From NCBI RefSeq assembly GCF_900188185.1, contig NZ_FZPA01000001.1, positions 372,001 to 436,000 on the forward strand: a stretch of DNA of 64,000 nt. The letters are read 5' to 3'. Each line of letters begins with the position of its first letter. Position 1 is the first letter of the stretch. Shown here one piece after another: positions 17,579 through 26,035 of this stretch. The position numbers were made by a program, and so were the translations under genes. Below the pieces are notes generated by a model, which was not told where the DNA came from, searched no databases, and was given only the letters and a program-made list of their open reading frames with translations. This DNA comes from Sphingopyxis indica (GTDB taxonomy: Bacteria > Pseudomonadota > Alphaproteobacteria > Sphingomonadales > Sphingomonadaceae).

Positions 17579-19057
17579 TCACTGGAGGTTGAAGCCGGGC
17601 GAGACCTCGTCGCCGCCGCGCAGGCGGTCGGCGTCGCCGGGGGTCGTTTCGAGCCGCGGCTTCGGTCGTTCGCCGCCGGTGACGCCGTCGGCCGACTGGC
17701 CGAGGAACAGGCGCGCGGCGTCGTTCGGCGCCAGGAAGGCGTCGGTCGGCAGCTTGATCTGGTCGGCCGAGACCGGCTTGACGAGATAGGGCGTCACGAC
17801 GATCACCAGTTCGGTTTCGCCGCGGCGGAAGCTGTCCGACTTGAACAGGGTGCCGAGGATCGGAATGTCGCCCGCGCCCGGCATCTTGTCGATCGCGCCG
17901 ACCGATCGGTTGTTCATCAGCCCGGCGATCATGAAGCTTTCGCCCGAGCCGAGCTCGACGGTGGTTTCGGCGCGCCGCACGGTGAGCGCGGGCACCTGGA
18001 AACCGTCGATCTGGATCGCGCCGTCGGTGGTCAGCTCGGACACTTCGGGTCGCACGCGCAGGCTGATGCGCCCGTTCGACAGCACCGTCGGCGTATAGGC
18101 CAGGCTGACGCCATATTTGCGATATTCGATCGTCGTGCCGGCGAAATTGCCGGGGATCGGAACCGGATATTCGCCGCCCGCGAGGAAGTCGGCGGTTTCG
18201 CCCGAGAGCGCGGTCAGATTCGGCTGCGCGAGGGTGAGCACCATGCCCGAGCGTTCGCCGAGGTCGAGCGAGGCCATGATGTCCATGCCGAACAGATGGC
18301 CCGCCGCGCCGATGCTGTTCGTTCCGTCGGGCTGTGCGAATTCATAGGTCGTCGATCCGTCGGGGCCATAGGTGATCTTGCCCGCGGGGCGGCCGCGGAA
18401 GACGCTGCCGAGGAAGCCGTTGCCCATCGGGCCGTCGCGGTCGCTGGTGAGGATGTTGCCGCTGATTTCCTTGAGCAGCGAACGGTTCACCTCGGCGATG
18501 CGGACCTGCAGATTGACCTGCAGCGGCGTTGCGGTGCGCAGGCGCGACATCACCTTGGTCGTGTCGCCGACAAAGGCCTGCACCAGCCGTTCGGCCTCGG
18601 CGGCGTCGTCGGGCGACTGGACCGTGCCGGTGAGCAGCACGAAGCCGTTCATCGTGTTCGCCGCGATCTTCGCCTCGGGCATCGCGAGCGAAAGCATCTG
18701 GTCGATGGTCTCGATGTTGTTGCCGACGTGCGCGACGGTCGAATAGACGACGCGGCCGCTGGCGTCGGTCGCATAGATGCTCGTTTCGCCCGGCGCCTTG
18801 CCGAAGATATAGAGCTGGCGGCTTGAGCGGACCTGGACGTCGGCGACCTTGTCGTCGGCGACGAACAGGTCGGTCATCGCGGCGGGCAGGCTGACGAGGC
18901 GGCCGCGGCCGACCGACAGGTCGATGCTGCTGCTCGCATTCTGGGTCGCCTGCGCCGATGCCGGCTGCGACGGCGCGGCGGAGAGCGTGGCTGCAACGAG
19001 GCCGATGGCCAGGGTGCGCGCGATCGCCGCGGCCTTGAGTGTGGCTTTGCTGTTCAT
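17579..19057 (-). CDS. cpaC: Tad pilus secretin CpaC (RcpA)
   Basis: Outer-membrane secretin channel of the Tad pilus. About 492 residues. A signal peptide ends near PASAQA; next is the N-terminal secretin domain (SIDLSVGRGRLVSLP), a BON domain (about 105-170, MNGFVLLTGTV), and the type II/III secretin core with VQIAEVNR-like VRIAEVNRSLLKE, GGEYPVPIP and a C-terminal VIVVTPYLVKPV. ATG 19057 is preferred to an in-frame TTG at 19072; it lies 1 bp past the cpaB stop, indicating coupling. Confidence 0.93.
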   Translation of the reverse strand: MNSKATLKAAAIARTLAIGLVAATLSAAPSQPASAQATQNASSSIDLSVGRGRLVSLPAAMTDLFVADDKVADVQVRSSRQLYIFGKAPGETSIYATDASGRVVYSTVAHVGNNIETIDQMLSLAMPEAKIAANTMNGFVLLTGTVQSPDDAAEAERLVQAFVGDTTKVMSRLRTATPLQVNLQVRIAEVNRSLLKEISGNILTSDRDGPMGNGFLGSVFRGRPAGKITYGPDGSTTYEFAQPDGTNSIGAAGHLFGMDIMASLDLGERSGMVLTLAQPNLTALSGETADFLAGGEYPVPIPGNFAGTTIEYRKYGVSLAYTPTVLSNGRISLRVRPEVSELTTDGAIQIDGFQVPALTVRRAETTVELGSGESFMIAGLMNNRSVGAIDKMPGAGDIPILGTLFKSDSFRRGETELVIVVTPYLVKPVSADQIKLPTDAFLAPNDAARLFLGQSADGVTGGERPKPRLETTPGDADRLRGGDEVSPGFNLQ

Positions 19058-19058
19058 C

Positions 19059-20084
19059 TTATTTACCCCCAACCGGAACCACGGTGGTCGCGCCGCCGCG
19101 GTTCACGCGCACGACCGGCCCCTGCGGAACCCCCACATAGCTGGCCCCCGATGCGCCGGACGCCGCCGCATAATTGGTCGGCTGGCGCGGTGCGGAGACG
19201 CGGCCGCTCACCGGAACCCAGAAGCGCGAGACGTCGCCGCCCGTCGTTGCCGACGCGCGGCTCGCGGTCGGGCGCGCAGCGGCGGCGGCGAGCATCTTCT
19301 TTTCGTCGGCGCCGTTCGCGGGCACGTCGACGTCGCCCGATGCGATCGCTTCCTCGAGCTCGCCCGCGCTTTCGGCGAGCGGACGCAGTGCGAGCGACAG
19401 CGTGCCCATGCTCTGCGCGACCGCGATCTTTTCCGCGATGTCGGGGGTTGCCTCGAGCGTCACCGAACCGAAGGTGCGCACCGGCGTCTTGCCGGTTTCG
19501 TCCTCGGCATCGTAGCGCTGGTCGGTTGCGAGCACGCGCACGTTGCGGACGATCGTTTCGGCGGTGAACAGTTCGGAATCGGGATAGGAGCTGCCTTCCT
19601 CGACCTTCAGCTTCTGCGACAGCAGCACGTCGACGCGGTCGCCCGGAAAGACGAAGCCGGCGACGCCTTCTTCTTTCGACACCTTGACGGTCACGGCGCG
19701 CATACCCGGGCCGAGCGCCGCGGCGAGGAAGCCCCGGTCGTCGGGATGGACGAGCGCACCCTGCGTCAGCGGCTGACCCGCGGTGATCGGATAGCGCACC
19801 ACCGTGCCGACGAGGCTGTTCGCATCGGTCTTTTCCTTCAGGAAATAGGCCTGCTCGACCAGCTCCTTCGGCCAGGGCTGAAAGCGGAAGCTGTCCGGGC
19901 CGATGATCGTGCCGACCGGCAGCTGCCGGGTCGCGACGAGGATCATGGGACCGGTGATCTCCGGTGCTGCGGCAGCGCGCGCCTGCGGAGCCGAGGCGCC
20001 GCGCATCATCTGGTTGACCCCGAACGCCGCACCGATCGCAATGACCAGCGCGCCGACGATCAGCATAATCTTTCGCGTATCCAT
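19059..20084 (-). CDS. cpaB: Pilus assembly protein CpaB (RcpC)
   Basis: Periplasmic Tad-pilus protein, thought to work with the secretin. 341 residues from MDTRKIMLIVGALVIAIG, which forms a single N-terminal membrane anchor. A SAF domain (about 45-115) and the RcpC region (VTVKVSKEEGVAGFVFPGDRVDV) follow, with a low-complexity Ala/Gly-rich tail. A GTG at 20111 is possible but the ATG fits the anchor. GGAGGG lies about 13 nt upstream. Confidence 0.92.
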   Translation of the reverse strand: MDTRKIMLIVGALVIAIGAAFGVNQMMRGASAPQARAAAAPEITGPMILVATRQLPVGTIIGPDSFRFQPWPKELVEQAYFLKEKTDANSLVGTVVRYPITAGQPLTQGALVHPDDRGFLAAALGPGMRAVTVKVSKEEGVAGFVFPGDRVDVLLSQKLKVEEGSSYPDSELFTAETIVRNVRVLATDQRYDAEDETGKTPVRTFGSVTLEATPDIAEKIAVAQSMGTLSLALRPLAESAGELEEAIASGDVDVPANGADEKKMLAAAAARPTASRASATTGGDVSRFWVPVSGRVSAPRQPTNYAAASGASGASYVGVPQGPVVRVNRGGATTVVPVGGK

Positions 20085-20132
20085 GACGATTCTTCGCCCT
20101 CCTGCACCCACCAGAGACGGCAGTGCTTACCC

Positions 20133-20621
20133 TCAGGTCGATCCGATAAACTGAAACTGGTTAAGATAGTGTTGGTGAAGCGCCCAAAGTCCGGCGGCCG
20201 CGATCGCGACTCCGTAAGGAACCTCGACCGGCGTTTCGCGCGGGCGGATTTTCATGTGAATCAACATGATCGCCGACAATATGCCGCCGGCGACCGCCAT
20301 CACGGTCAAGGTCGGCATGAACAGCGGCAGCGGGATCCACAGCATCACCGCGCCGATCATCTTGACATCGCCGCCGCCCATCGCGCCGAGCGCGAACAGG
20401 CCGACGAAGACCAGAAACACTGCGAGCGCCGCCCCGAGCTGAAGCGGGATATCGGGCCACGCCGCGAGGCCGGTCGCAATCCAGAAGGGGATTGCGAGCA
20501 GCGCGATCGCAGCATTCAGCCGGTTCGAAATCGTCCGCGTCCGCACGTCGCTGATCGCCGCGGCGATCATCAGGGCGGCAAGCAGGGCCATCAAGCCGAG
20601 GACGAACGGGCTGGTCTCCAT
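20133..20621 (-). CDS. cpaA: Prepilin peptidase CpaA (A24 family)
   Basis: Membrane aspartyl peptidase that processes Flp pilin and pseudopilins. 162 residues with about six hydrophobic segments. Both catalytic aspartates are visible: D25 in ISDVRTRTISN and D85 in the MGGGDVK motif. It lacks the N-methylation domain of PilD, as usual in TadV/CpaA. First gene of the operon; no pilin gene lies between it and the upstream repeat. Confidence 0.92.
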   Translation of the reverse strand: METSPFVLGLMALLAALMIAAAISDVRTRTISNRLNAAIALLAIPFWIATGLAAWPDIPLQLGAALAVFLVFVGLFALGAMGGGDVKMIGAVMLWIPLPLFMPTLTVMAVAGGILSAIMLIHMKIRPRETPVEVPYGVAIAAAGLWALHQHYLNQFQFIGST

Positions 20622-20719
20622 AGGATTTGCTGTAGGGTGGATGGCTTACCAAAGCGTAACCATGTTGGGCGGCGGCGCGTCGGCTTTGGGGTGGGGAGCG
20701 GACGTTTCGGCCTGTTAAG

Positions 20720-20865
20720 CCCCTCCCCTTCAGGGGAGGGGTTGGGGTGGGGCCTCGAAACCTTACGCGAGGTCGATAGGCCCCACCCCACTACGACTAG
20801 GCAGCCCTTCGACAAGCTCAGGACTGCCAAGTCTTCGTTGCCCCTCCCCTGAAGGGGAGGGGCTT
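20720..20865. repeat. Composite palindromic repeat, CCCTCCCCTTCAGGGGAGGG family
   Basis: Terminal palindromes CCCCTCCCCTTCAGGGGAGG and CCCCTCCCCTGAAGGGGAGG with inverted GGGTGGGGCCT / AGGCCCCACCCC arms. The rest of the 20622-20967 gap, between divergent cpaA and the FAD oxidoreductase, shows nothing else I can name; the pilus promoter must be here, at the cpaA side. Confidence 0.85.
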
Positions 20866-20967
20866 CCTTGTCCCTACGACCGCTACCGCCCGAACTCGGC
20901 GGTCGTTCGCGCGAGCACCATCGCCGCCCCGCTTGCATTCGCGCCGTCAGGCGATATGCGCCGCGGC

Positions 20968-22098
20968 ATGACCGGCAGCTTTCCCTCGACCACCGATGTG
21001 CTGATCGTCGGCGCGGGGATCGCGGGGGCGAGCCTCGCGGCGGCGCTCGCGTCCTATCGTTCGGTGCTGATGATCGAGGCCGAGGAGCAGCCGGGCTATC
21101 ACGCGACCGGGCGCTCGGCGGCTTTCTGGCACGAAAGCTATGGCGGCGCGGGGGTGCAGCCGCTGTCGAGCGCATCCTTTGCGGCGCTCGCCGACCCTGC
21201 GGCGGAATTTTCCGAGCGCCCCTTTCTGTCGCCGCGCACCGCGCTGACGATCGGGCGCGCGGCGGATGCCGGGGCGGTCGATGCGTTCGTGGCCGAATTC
21301 GCCGCGAAGGGCGTTGAGGTCGCGCGCCTGTCGGGTGCGGCGGTCGCGGACAAGGTGCCCGGACTGCGCCCCGAATGGAGCGAGGCGGCCTATGAACCCG
21401 CGTGCAGCGACATCGACGTCGCCGCGCTGCACGCCGCCTATCTGCGCGCGGCGAAGCGCGCTGGGGCGGCGCTCGCGGTGCAGGCGCCGCTGCGCGCCGC
21501 GCGCCGCGAGGGGGAGCGCTGGCGGGTCGAGACGGGGCAGGGGACGGTCGAAGCCACGACGATCGTCAACGCCGCCGGGGCGTGGGCCGATCGGGTCGCC
21601 GCCGCCTGCGGCATCGCGCCGGTCGGCATTCAGCCTTATCGGCGCACGATGCTGCAGGTGCGGCTGGACGCGCCGGTTCCTGCGGCGCTGCCGCTGGTGC
21701 TCGACGTCGGCGGCAGCTTTTATTTCAAGGGCGAGAGCGCGGGCCGCATCTGGCTGACCCCGCATGACGAAACGCCGATGGCGCCGGGCGATGTCGCACC
21801 CGACGAGATCGACATCGCGGTGGCGATCGACCGGCTGCAATCGGCCGTCGACTGGCCGGTTGCGGCGATCGAGCGCAAATGGGCGGGACTGCGCAGCTTC
21901 GCGCCCGACCGGCGCCCGGTGTTCGGCGCCGACCGCCGCGAGCCGGCGTTCGTCTGGTGCGCGGGGCAGGGGGGCTTCGGCATCCAGACCTCGCCAGCGA
22001 TTTCGGCGCTGCTCGCCGCAGAGCTCGGCGCGCCCGCGCCCGGCGGCGCGATCGGCGCGGTCGATCCCATGCCCTATTCGCCGCAGCGCTTCGCCTGA
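20968..22098 (+). CDS. FAD-dependent oxidoreductase, DAO family
   Basis: 376 residues (380 if ATG 20956 is used; neither has a clear Shine-Dalgarno). The DAO fold is clear: dinucleotide-binding VLIVGAGIAGASLAAAL at the N-terminus, IEAEEQPGYHATGRSAA, an internal TIVNAAGAWADRVA that closes the FAD site, and the C-terminal WCAGQGGFGIQTSPA. Relatives include glycine/D-amino acid oxidases and dehydrogenases. The substrate is not identifiable from sequence, and the gene stands alone. Confidence 0.85.
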   Translation: MTGSFPSTTDVLIVGAGIAGASLAAALASYRSVLMIEAEEQPGYHATGRSAAFWHESYGGAGVQPLSSASFAALADPAAEFSERPFLSPRTALTIGRAADAGAVDAFVAEFAAKGVEVARLSGAAVADKVPGLRPEWSEAAYEPACSDIDVAALHAAYLRAAKRAGAALAVQAPLRAARREGERWRVETGQGTVEATTIVNAAGAWADRVAAACGIAPVGIQPYRRTMLQVRLDAPVPAALPLVLDVGGSFYFKGESAGRIWLTPHDETPMAPGDVAPDEIDIAVAIDRLQSAVDWPVAAIERKWAGLRSFAPDRRPVFGADRREPAFVWCAGQGGFGIQTSPAISALLAAELGAPAPGGAIGAVDPMPYSPQRFA

Positions 22099-22186
22099 TC
22101 GGCGAACGGGTTGCGCTATGCGCGCGCCGGCTTAACATGGACCAAGCGCCTGCTTCCCGGGCGCCCGATCTTAGCGGAGGATTGCA

Positions 22187-22363
22187 ATGGCGCATTATTT
22201 CGAGATCAAGAAGAACAAGGCGGGCGAGTTCGTCGCCTATTTCAAATATAACAGCGAAACCATCTTCTGGACCGAAGGCTATACGAGCAAGGCGTCGGCG
22301 AAAAATGCGATCGAATCGATCAAAACCAACGGGCCGGGTGCCGATACGCGCGAGGCCGAATGA
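22187..22363 (+). CDS. YegP/DUF1508 family small protein
   Basis: 58 residues, starting MAHYFEIKKNKAGEFVAYF. This is the DUF1508/YegP fold (KNKAGEFVAYFK, followed by SKASAKNAIESIKTN), usually one or two copies of this repeat per protein; here there is one. The ATG is preceded by GCGGAGG. It is much richer in A/T and lysine than its neighbours, which is normal for the family. Function unknown; homologues are linked to stress response. Confidence 0.85.
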   Translation: MAHYFEIKKNKAGEFVAYFKYNSETIFWTEGYTSKASAKNAIESIKTNGPGADTREAE

Positions 22364-22415
22364 TCTAGCGCGACCGGAAACGGGCGATAGGCGACGATCA
22401 GCATTTCATAACCTT

Positions 22416-22492
22416 GTCATTCCCGCGAAAGCGGGAATCCAGAGCGTGCGTCGGCTGACCCCGCACTGGATTCCCGCTTTCGCGGGAATGAC
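22416..22492. repeat. Palindromic repeat, CATTCCCGCGAAAGCGGGAA family
   Basis: GTCATTCCCGCGAAAGCGGG and its reverse complement flank a centre with CGTGCGTCGGCTG. The copy at 42959-43035 matches it and, beyond the palindrome, also shares flanks (GGAAAC...CGATAG...CATTTCATAACCTT on the left, CAAAnAGAGAG..GGCCGCTC on the right), so the repeated unit is about 145 bp (22374-22518). Confidence 0.85.
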
Positions 22493-22551
22493 AAACAGAG
22501 AGTGACGGCCGCTCCCCACCCCATATCGGCCCTTCCGCGTGCCTTTGCGTC

Positions 22552-23004
22552 CTATCGCCCCCGCGCCGCCGCCAGCGCGGCGTCGCTTGCGAGGCGGTCG
22601 GCGAGTTCGTTGTCGCCGTGGCCGGCGTGGCCCTTGACCCACAGCCATTCGATCTGGTGGCGCGCCGCCTCGGCGATCAGGCGCTGCCAGAGGTCGGCGT
22701 TGGCGACGGGTTTCTTCGCGGCGGTCTTCCAGCCATTCTTCTGCCAGCCGTGGACCCATTTGGTGATGCCGTCGCGGACATAGACGCTGTCGGTCGACAG
22801 CTCGACGCGGCACGGGCGCTTGAGCGCCGCGAGCGCCTCGATCGCGCCCATCAGTTCCATGCGGTTGTTCGTCGTCTCGGCCTCGCTGCCCGACAGCGTC
22901 TTCACCGCGTCGCCCCAGCGCAGCACCGCGCCCCAGCCGCCGGGGCCGGGGTTGCCCTTGCACGCGCCGTCGGTGGCGACGATCACCGTCCGGGCTTCGT
23001 TCAT
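22552..23004 (-). CDS. rnhA: Ribonuclease HI
   Basis: Cleaves the RNA strand of RNA-DNA hybrids. 150 residues. All catalytic carboxylates are visible: D12 in [13 protein letters not shown]50 in [14 protein letters not shown]72 in [10 protein letters not shown], and D136 in NELADRLA, with the loop histidine in KGHAGHGDN. The ATG overlaps the thrB stop (ATGA), so the two are translationally coupled. Confidence 0.96.
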   Translation of the reverse strand: MNEARTVIVATDGACKGNPGPGGWGAVLRWGDAVKTLSGSEAETTNNRMELMGAIEALAALKRPCRVELSTDSVYVRDGITKWVHGWQKNGWKTAAKKPVANADLWQRLIAEAARHQIEWLWVKGHAGHGDNELADRLASDAALAAARGR

Positions 23005-23960
23005 GCCGCGAACAGCGCCGCGGCGTCGTCGGCGCGGTAGCGGCGCAGCCGTTCGAGGAAGGGCGAGGGGTCCTTGCGCGTGACGAGCGCGCCCGCCGGC
23101 GTGTGGATCCAGTCGTGCGCGCGGGTGAGGAGAAAGCGCAGCGAGGCGCCGCGCGCGAGCAGCGGCAGCGCGGCGATTTCGGCGTCCGAGAGCGCGACCT
23201 CGCCGAGATAGCCGCGCATCAGCGCCGACGCGCGACCCTGATCGCAGCGCTTCCCGTCGTCCGAAAAGCACCAGGACGCGTGGGTGATCGCGACGTCATA
23301 GGCGCGGAAATCGGTCGCGGCGAAATAGAAGTCGATCAGACCGGTCACCGTCTCGCCGAGCATCAGCACATTGTCGGGGAACAGGTCGGCGTGGATGACA
23401 TGGCGCGGCAGGCCGGCGGGCCAATGCGCGTCGAGCCAGTCGAGTTCGGTATCGACCTCGGCCTGGAGACCGGGAAGCACGCTGTCGAGGTCGCCCGCGC
23501 CGGCAGCGATCGCGCGCCAGTGATGATGGCCCATGCTGTTGTCGCGCGCGCCCGAATAGCCGGCGAGCGCGCGGTGCATCGCGCCCAGCGCGCCGCCCGC
23601 CGCGGCGCACTGACCGGGGGTCGGATGCGTCAGCGAAATGCCGGGGAGAAACTGGATGACGCAGGCCGAGCGGCCGGCGATGCGCTGGATCGCGGCGCCT
23701 TCGCGGTCGTGGATCATCGCCGGCACCGCGCAGCCCGCGCGCGCGAGATGGTCGAGCAAGGCGACGAAAAAGGGCAGGTCGTCCGCCTTCACCCGCTTTT
23801 CATAGAGGGTGAGGATGAAACGCCCGCCCGTGGTTTCGAGCAGATAATTGCTGTTCTCCACCCCCTCGGCAATGCCCTTGCACGACACGACCGTGCCGAT
23901 GTCGTAGCGCGCGACGAGCGCGGCGAGTTCGTCGGGATCGACATGGGTGTAAACGGCCAT
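23001..23960 (-). CDS. thrB: Homoserine kinase (ThrB, kinase-like fold)
   Basis: Phosphorylates homoserine in threonine synthesis. 319 residues, of the protein-kinase-like (APH) family used in alphaproteobacteria rather than the GHMP type. [16 protein letters not shown] and [16 protein letters not shown] at the N-terminus are family hallmarks. The catalytic loop reads [13 protein letters not shown], and [11 protein letters not shown] supplies the metal-binding aspartate. It lies between ispH (12 bp upstream) and rnhA (4-bp overlap). Confidence 0.94.
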   Translation of the reverse strand: MAVYTHVDPDELAALVARYDIGTVVSCKGIAEGVENSNYLLETTGGRFILTLYEKRVKADDLPFFVALLDHLARAGCAVPAMIHDREGAAIQRIAGRSACVIQFLPGISLTHPTPGQCAAAGGALGAMHRALAGYSGARDNSMGHHHWRAIAAGAGDLDSVLPGLQAEVDTELDWLDAHWPAGLPRHVIHADLFPDNVLMLGETVTGLIDFYFAATDFRAYDVAITHASWCFSDDGKRCDQGRASALMRGYLGEVALSDAEIAALPLLARGASLRFLLTRAHDWIHTPAGALVTRKDPSPFLERLRRYRADDAAALFAA

Positions 23961-23972
23961 TTCGCGCGGGTC

Positions 23973-24956
23973 CTATGCGGCCGGTTCGAGGCCGCGCGGC
24001 AGCTTGAACACCATATTTTCCTGAGCGGTCACGACGACCTCCTCGGCGATCGGACGGTGGGCGGCGATCGCGTCGATCACTTCGCGCACCAGCGTTTCGG
24101 GCGCGCTCGCCCCGGCGGTGACGCCGAGCGCGGCGATGCCGGACAGCCATTCGGCGCGGATGTCGGCGCCGCGCTGCACCAGATGCGCGGGGGTGCCGAG
24201 CCGTTCGGCGACCTCGACAAGGCGCAGGCTGTTCGAACTGTTCGGCGCGCCGATCACGACGACGAGGTCGCACTGGCCGGCGATCGCCTTCACCGCCTGT
24301 TGCCGGTTCGATGTCGCGTAGCAGATATCCTCGCCGCGCGGTCCCTGGATTGCGGGGAAGCGATGCTGGAGCGCCGTCACGATGTCGCGCGTGTCGTCGA
24401 CCGACAATGTCGTTTGGGTGAGGAACGACAGATTGTCGGGGTCGGCGGGCGCGAGCGCGGCGACATCGTCGACCGATTCGACGAGCGTCATCGCGCCATC
24501 GGGTAGCTGGCCGAGCGTGCCGACGACCTCGGGATGACCGGCATGGCCGATGAAGACGATATGGCGCCCGGCGTTGTTCGCGCGTTCGGCCTGGCGATGC
24601 ACCTTCGAGACGAGCGGACAGGTCGCGTCGATATAGTCGAGCCCGCGCGCCTCGGCCTTTGCCGGGACCGCCTTGGGGACGCCGTGGGCGCTGAACACCA
24701 CGGGGACGCCGTCGGGCACCTGGTCGAGCGATTCGACGAAAATCGCGCCCTTCGCCTTCAGATCGTCGACGACATAGCGGTTGTGGACGATTTCGTGGCG
24801 GACATAAACCGGCGCGCCGAAGCGATCGAGCGCCAGCTCGACGATGCGGATCGCGCGATCGACGCCGGCGCAGAAACCGCGCGGCGCGGCGATCAGGACG
24901 CGCAGCTCGGTCGAAGCCGTGCCGGGAGCCGGTGCCATCTTTTGCGGAGCGTTCAT
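23973..24956 (-). CDS. ispH: 4-hydroxy-3-methylbut-2-enyl diphosphate reductase
   Basis: [4Fe-4S] enzyme making IPP and DMAPP at the end of the MEP pathway. 327 residues. Cluster cysteines are in [25 protein letters not shown] and [11 protein letters not shown]; the catalytic glutamate sits within the TQTTLS/ TGASAPE region typical of LytB. First gene of ispH-thrB-rnhA. It precedes a divergent lipoprotein gene. Confidence 0.96.
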   Translation of the reverse strand: MNAPQKMAPAPGTASTELRVLIAAPRGFCAGVDRAIRIVELALDRFGAPVYVRHEIVHNRYVVDDLKAKGAIFVESLDQVPDGVPVVFSAHGVPKAVPAKAEARGLDYIDATCPLVSKVHRQAERANNAGRHIVFIGHAGHPEVVGTLGQLPDGAMTLVESVDDVAALAPADPDNLSFLTQTTLSVDDTRDIVTALQHRFPAIQGPRGEDICYATSNRQQAVKAIAGQCDLVVVIGAPNSSNSLRLVEVAERLGTPAHLVQRGADIRAEWLSGIAALGVTAGASAPETLVREVIDAIAAHRPIAEEVVVTAQENMVFKLPRGLEPAA

Positions 24957-25085
24957 GAAGCGGTGCCCTAGCGCAAGCGGCCGTATTCGGTAAAGCTCCC
25001 CGTTGCGCCCCGTTCATCGCACCGATAAGAAGCGGCGCGCATGAGGTGGGACATCCCGCCGAAGCAAAAGGAAAGTCCGATCATC

Positions 25086-25757
25086 ATGAAGCCTGTTTCG
25101 CCATCGCCCCGTAAGACAATGACCCTGCTCTGCGGAGCGGCGGTGCTGGCGACGGCTTCGGCGTGCAGCCGCGACAATGAACTCGATATTTCGGCGGGCG
25201 TCGGGGTCACCCAGACGCGCAACAAATGTCCGGCGGTCGCGGTGCCGCTGCACACCGGCGACATCACCCTGTTCGACCCGGCGGCGAGCCGCGATGCGAG
25301 CGCGATCGACGTCGTCGCGACGATCACCAACCTGACCCCGCAGTGCAACGATACCGGAGAGAAAATCTACCAGCTCGCCAGTTTCGACGTGGTCGCGATG
25401 CGGCGCGAGGCCGGACCGGCGCGCACGGTGACGCTGCCCTATTTCGCGACGGTCGTGCAGGGCGGCACCGCGGTGGTGGCGAAGCGGCTGGGGCAGGTGA
25501 GCGTGACTTTCCCCGAAGGCCAGATTCGTGGCACCGGCCACGGCGAGGCGTCGGCCTATGTCGATGCCGCGGCGGCGACGCTGCCTGCCGACATCCAGGA
25601 ACAGATCATGCGCAAGCGCAAGCCCGGGGACGCCGACGCCGCGGTCGACCCGCTGAGCCTGCCCGAAGTCAAGGCCGCGGTGCAGCGCGCGAGTTTCGAA
25701 CTGCTCGTGGGCTTTCAGCTGACGCAGGACCAGCTCGAATATAACGTGCGACGATAG
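25086..25757 (+). CDS. Unknown exported protein, probable lipoprotein
   Basis: 223 residues from MKPVSPSPRKTMTLL. A basic N-terminus, a hydrophobic core and LATASACSRD suggest a lipidated cysteine near residue 26, although the -3 residue is Ala rather than Leu. The mature region (GVTQTRNKCPAVAVP, VVATITNLTPQCND) looks beta-rich, with two cysteines that could pair. No family recognised. An upstream ATG at 25041 would bury the signal peptide and is less likely. Confidence 0.7.
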   Translation: MKPVSPSPRKTMTLLCGAAVLATASACSRDNELDISAGVGVTQTRNKCPAVAVPLHTGDITLFDPAASRDASAIDVVATITNLTPQCNDTGEKIYQLASFDVVAMRREAGPARTVTLPYFATVVQGGTAVVAKRLGQVSVTFPEGQIRGTGHGEASAYVDAAAATLPADIQEQIMRKRKPGDADAAVDPLSLPEVKAAVQRASFELLVGFQLTQDQLEYNVRR

Positions 25758-25859
25758 ACGCGGGGGCGACGCCGCCCTCGCATCCCGTTCGACCCTGCGG
25801 CGCCGTGGGCGCACGGTTTGCGTCGCCAGCCAGAGCGATTTGCCGGGAATTCGAACTAG

Positions 25860-25969
25860 CCCGCTTCCCCGAGCGAAGACGAGGGGCTCTGCCGAGCGAA
25901 GTCGAGGCTGCGACGGTGCGGGTTCTCGCTTCGCTCGAACGAGCCCCTCGTCTTCGCTCGGGGAAGCGG
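25860..25969. repeat. 110-bp inverted repeat in the argS leader
   Basis: The outer arms CCGCTTCCCCGAGCGAAGAC..GAGGGGCTC and their exact reverse complement enclose smaller CGAGCGAAG/CTTCGCTCG units. This fourth family is not seen elsewhere in the window. It lies 66 bp ahead of the argS start, so it may be in its leader RNA. Confidence 0.8.
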
Positions 25970-26035
25970 TTTATGTTTCCGGCTCGATGTCTTAAGGCGC
26001 GCCCCGACCCGTTGATCCAAGATAGGACCGATCCC

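Noticed and set aside
20720..20865. GC-rich palindromes as rho-independent terminators
   Set aside because: They have strong stems but no T-run on either strand and occur inside operons and genes, so termination is not their common role.
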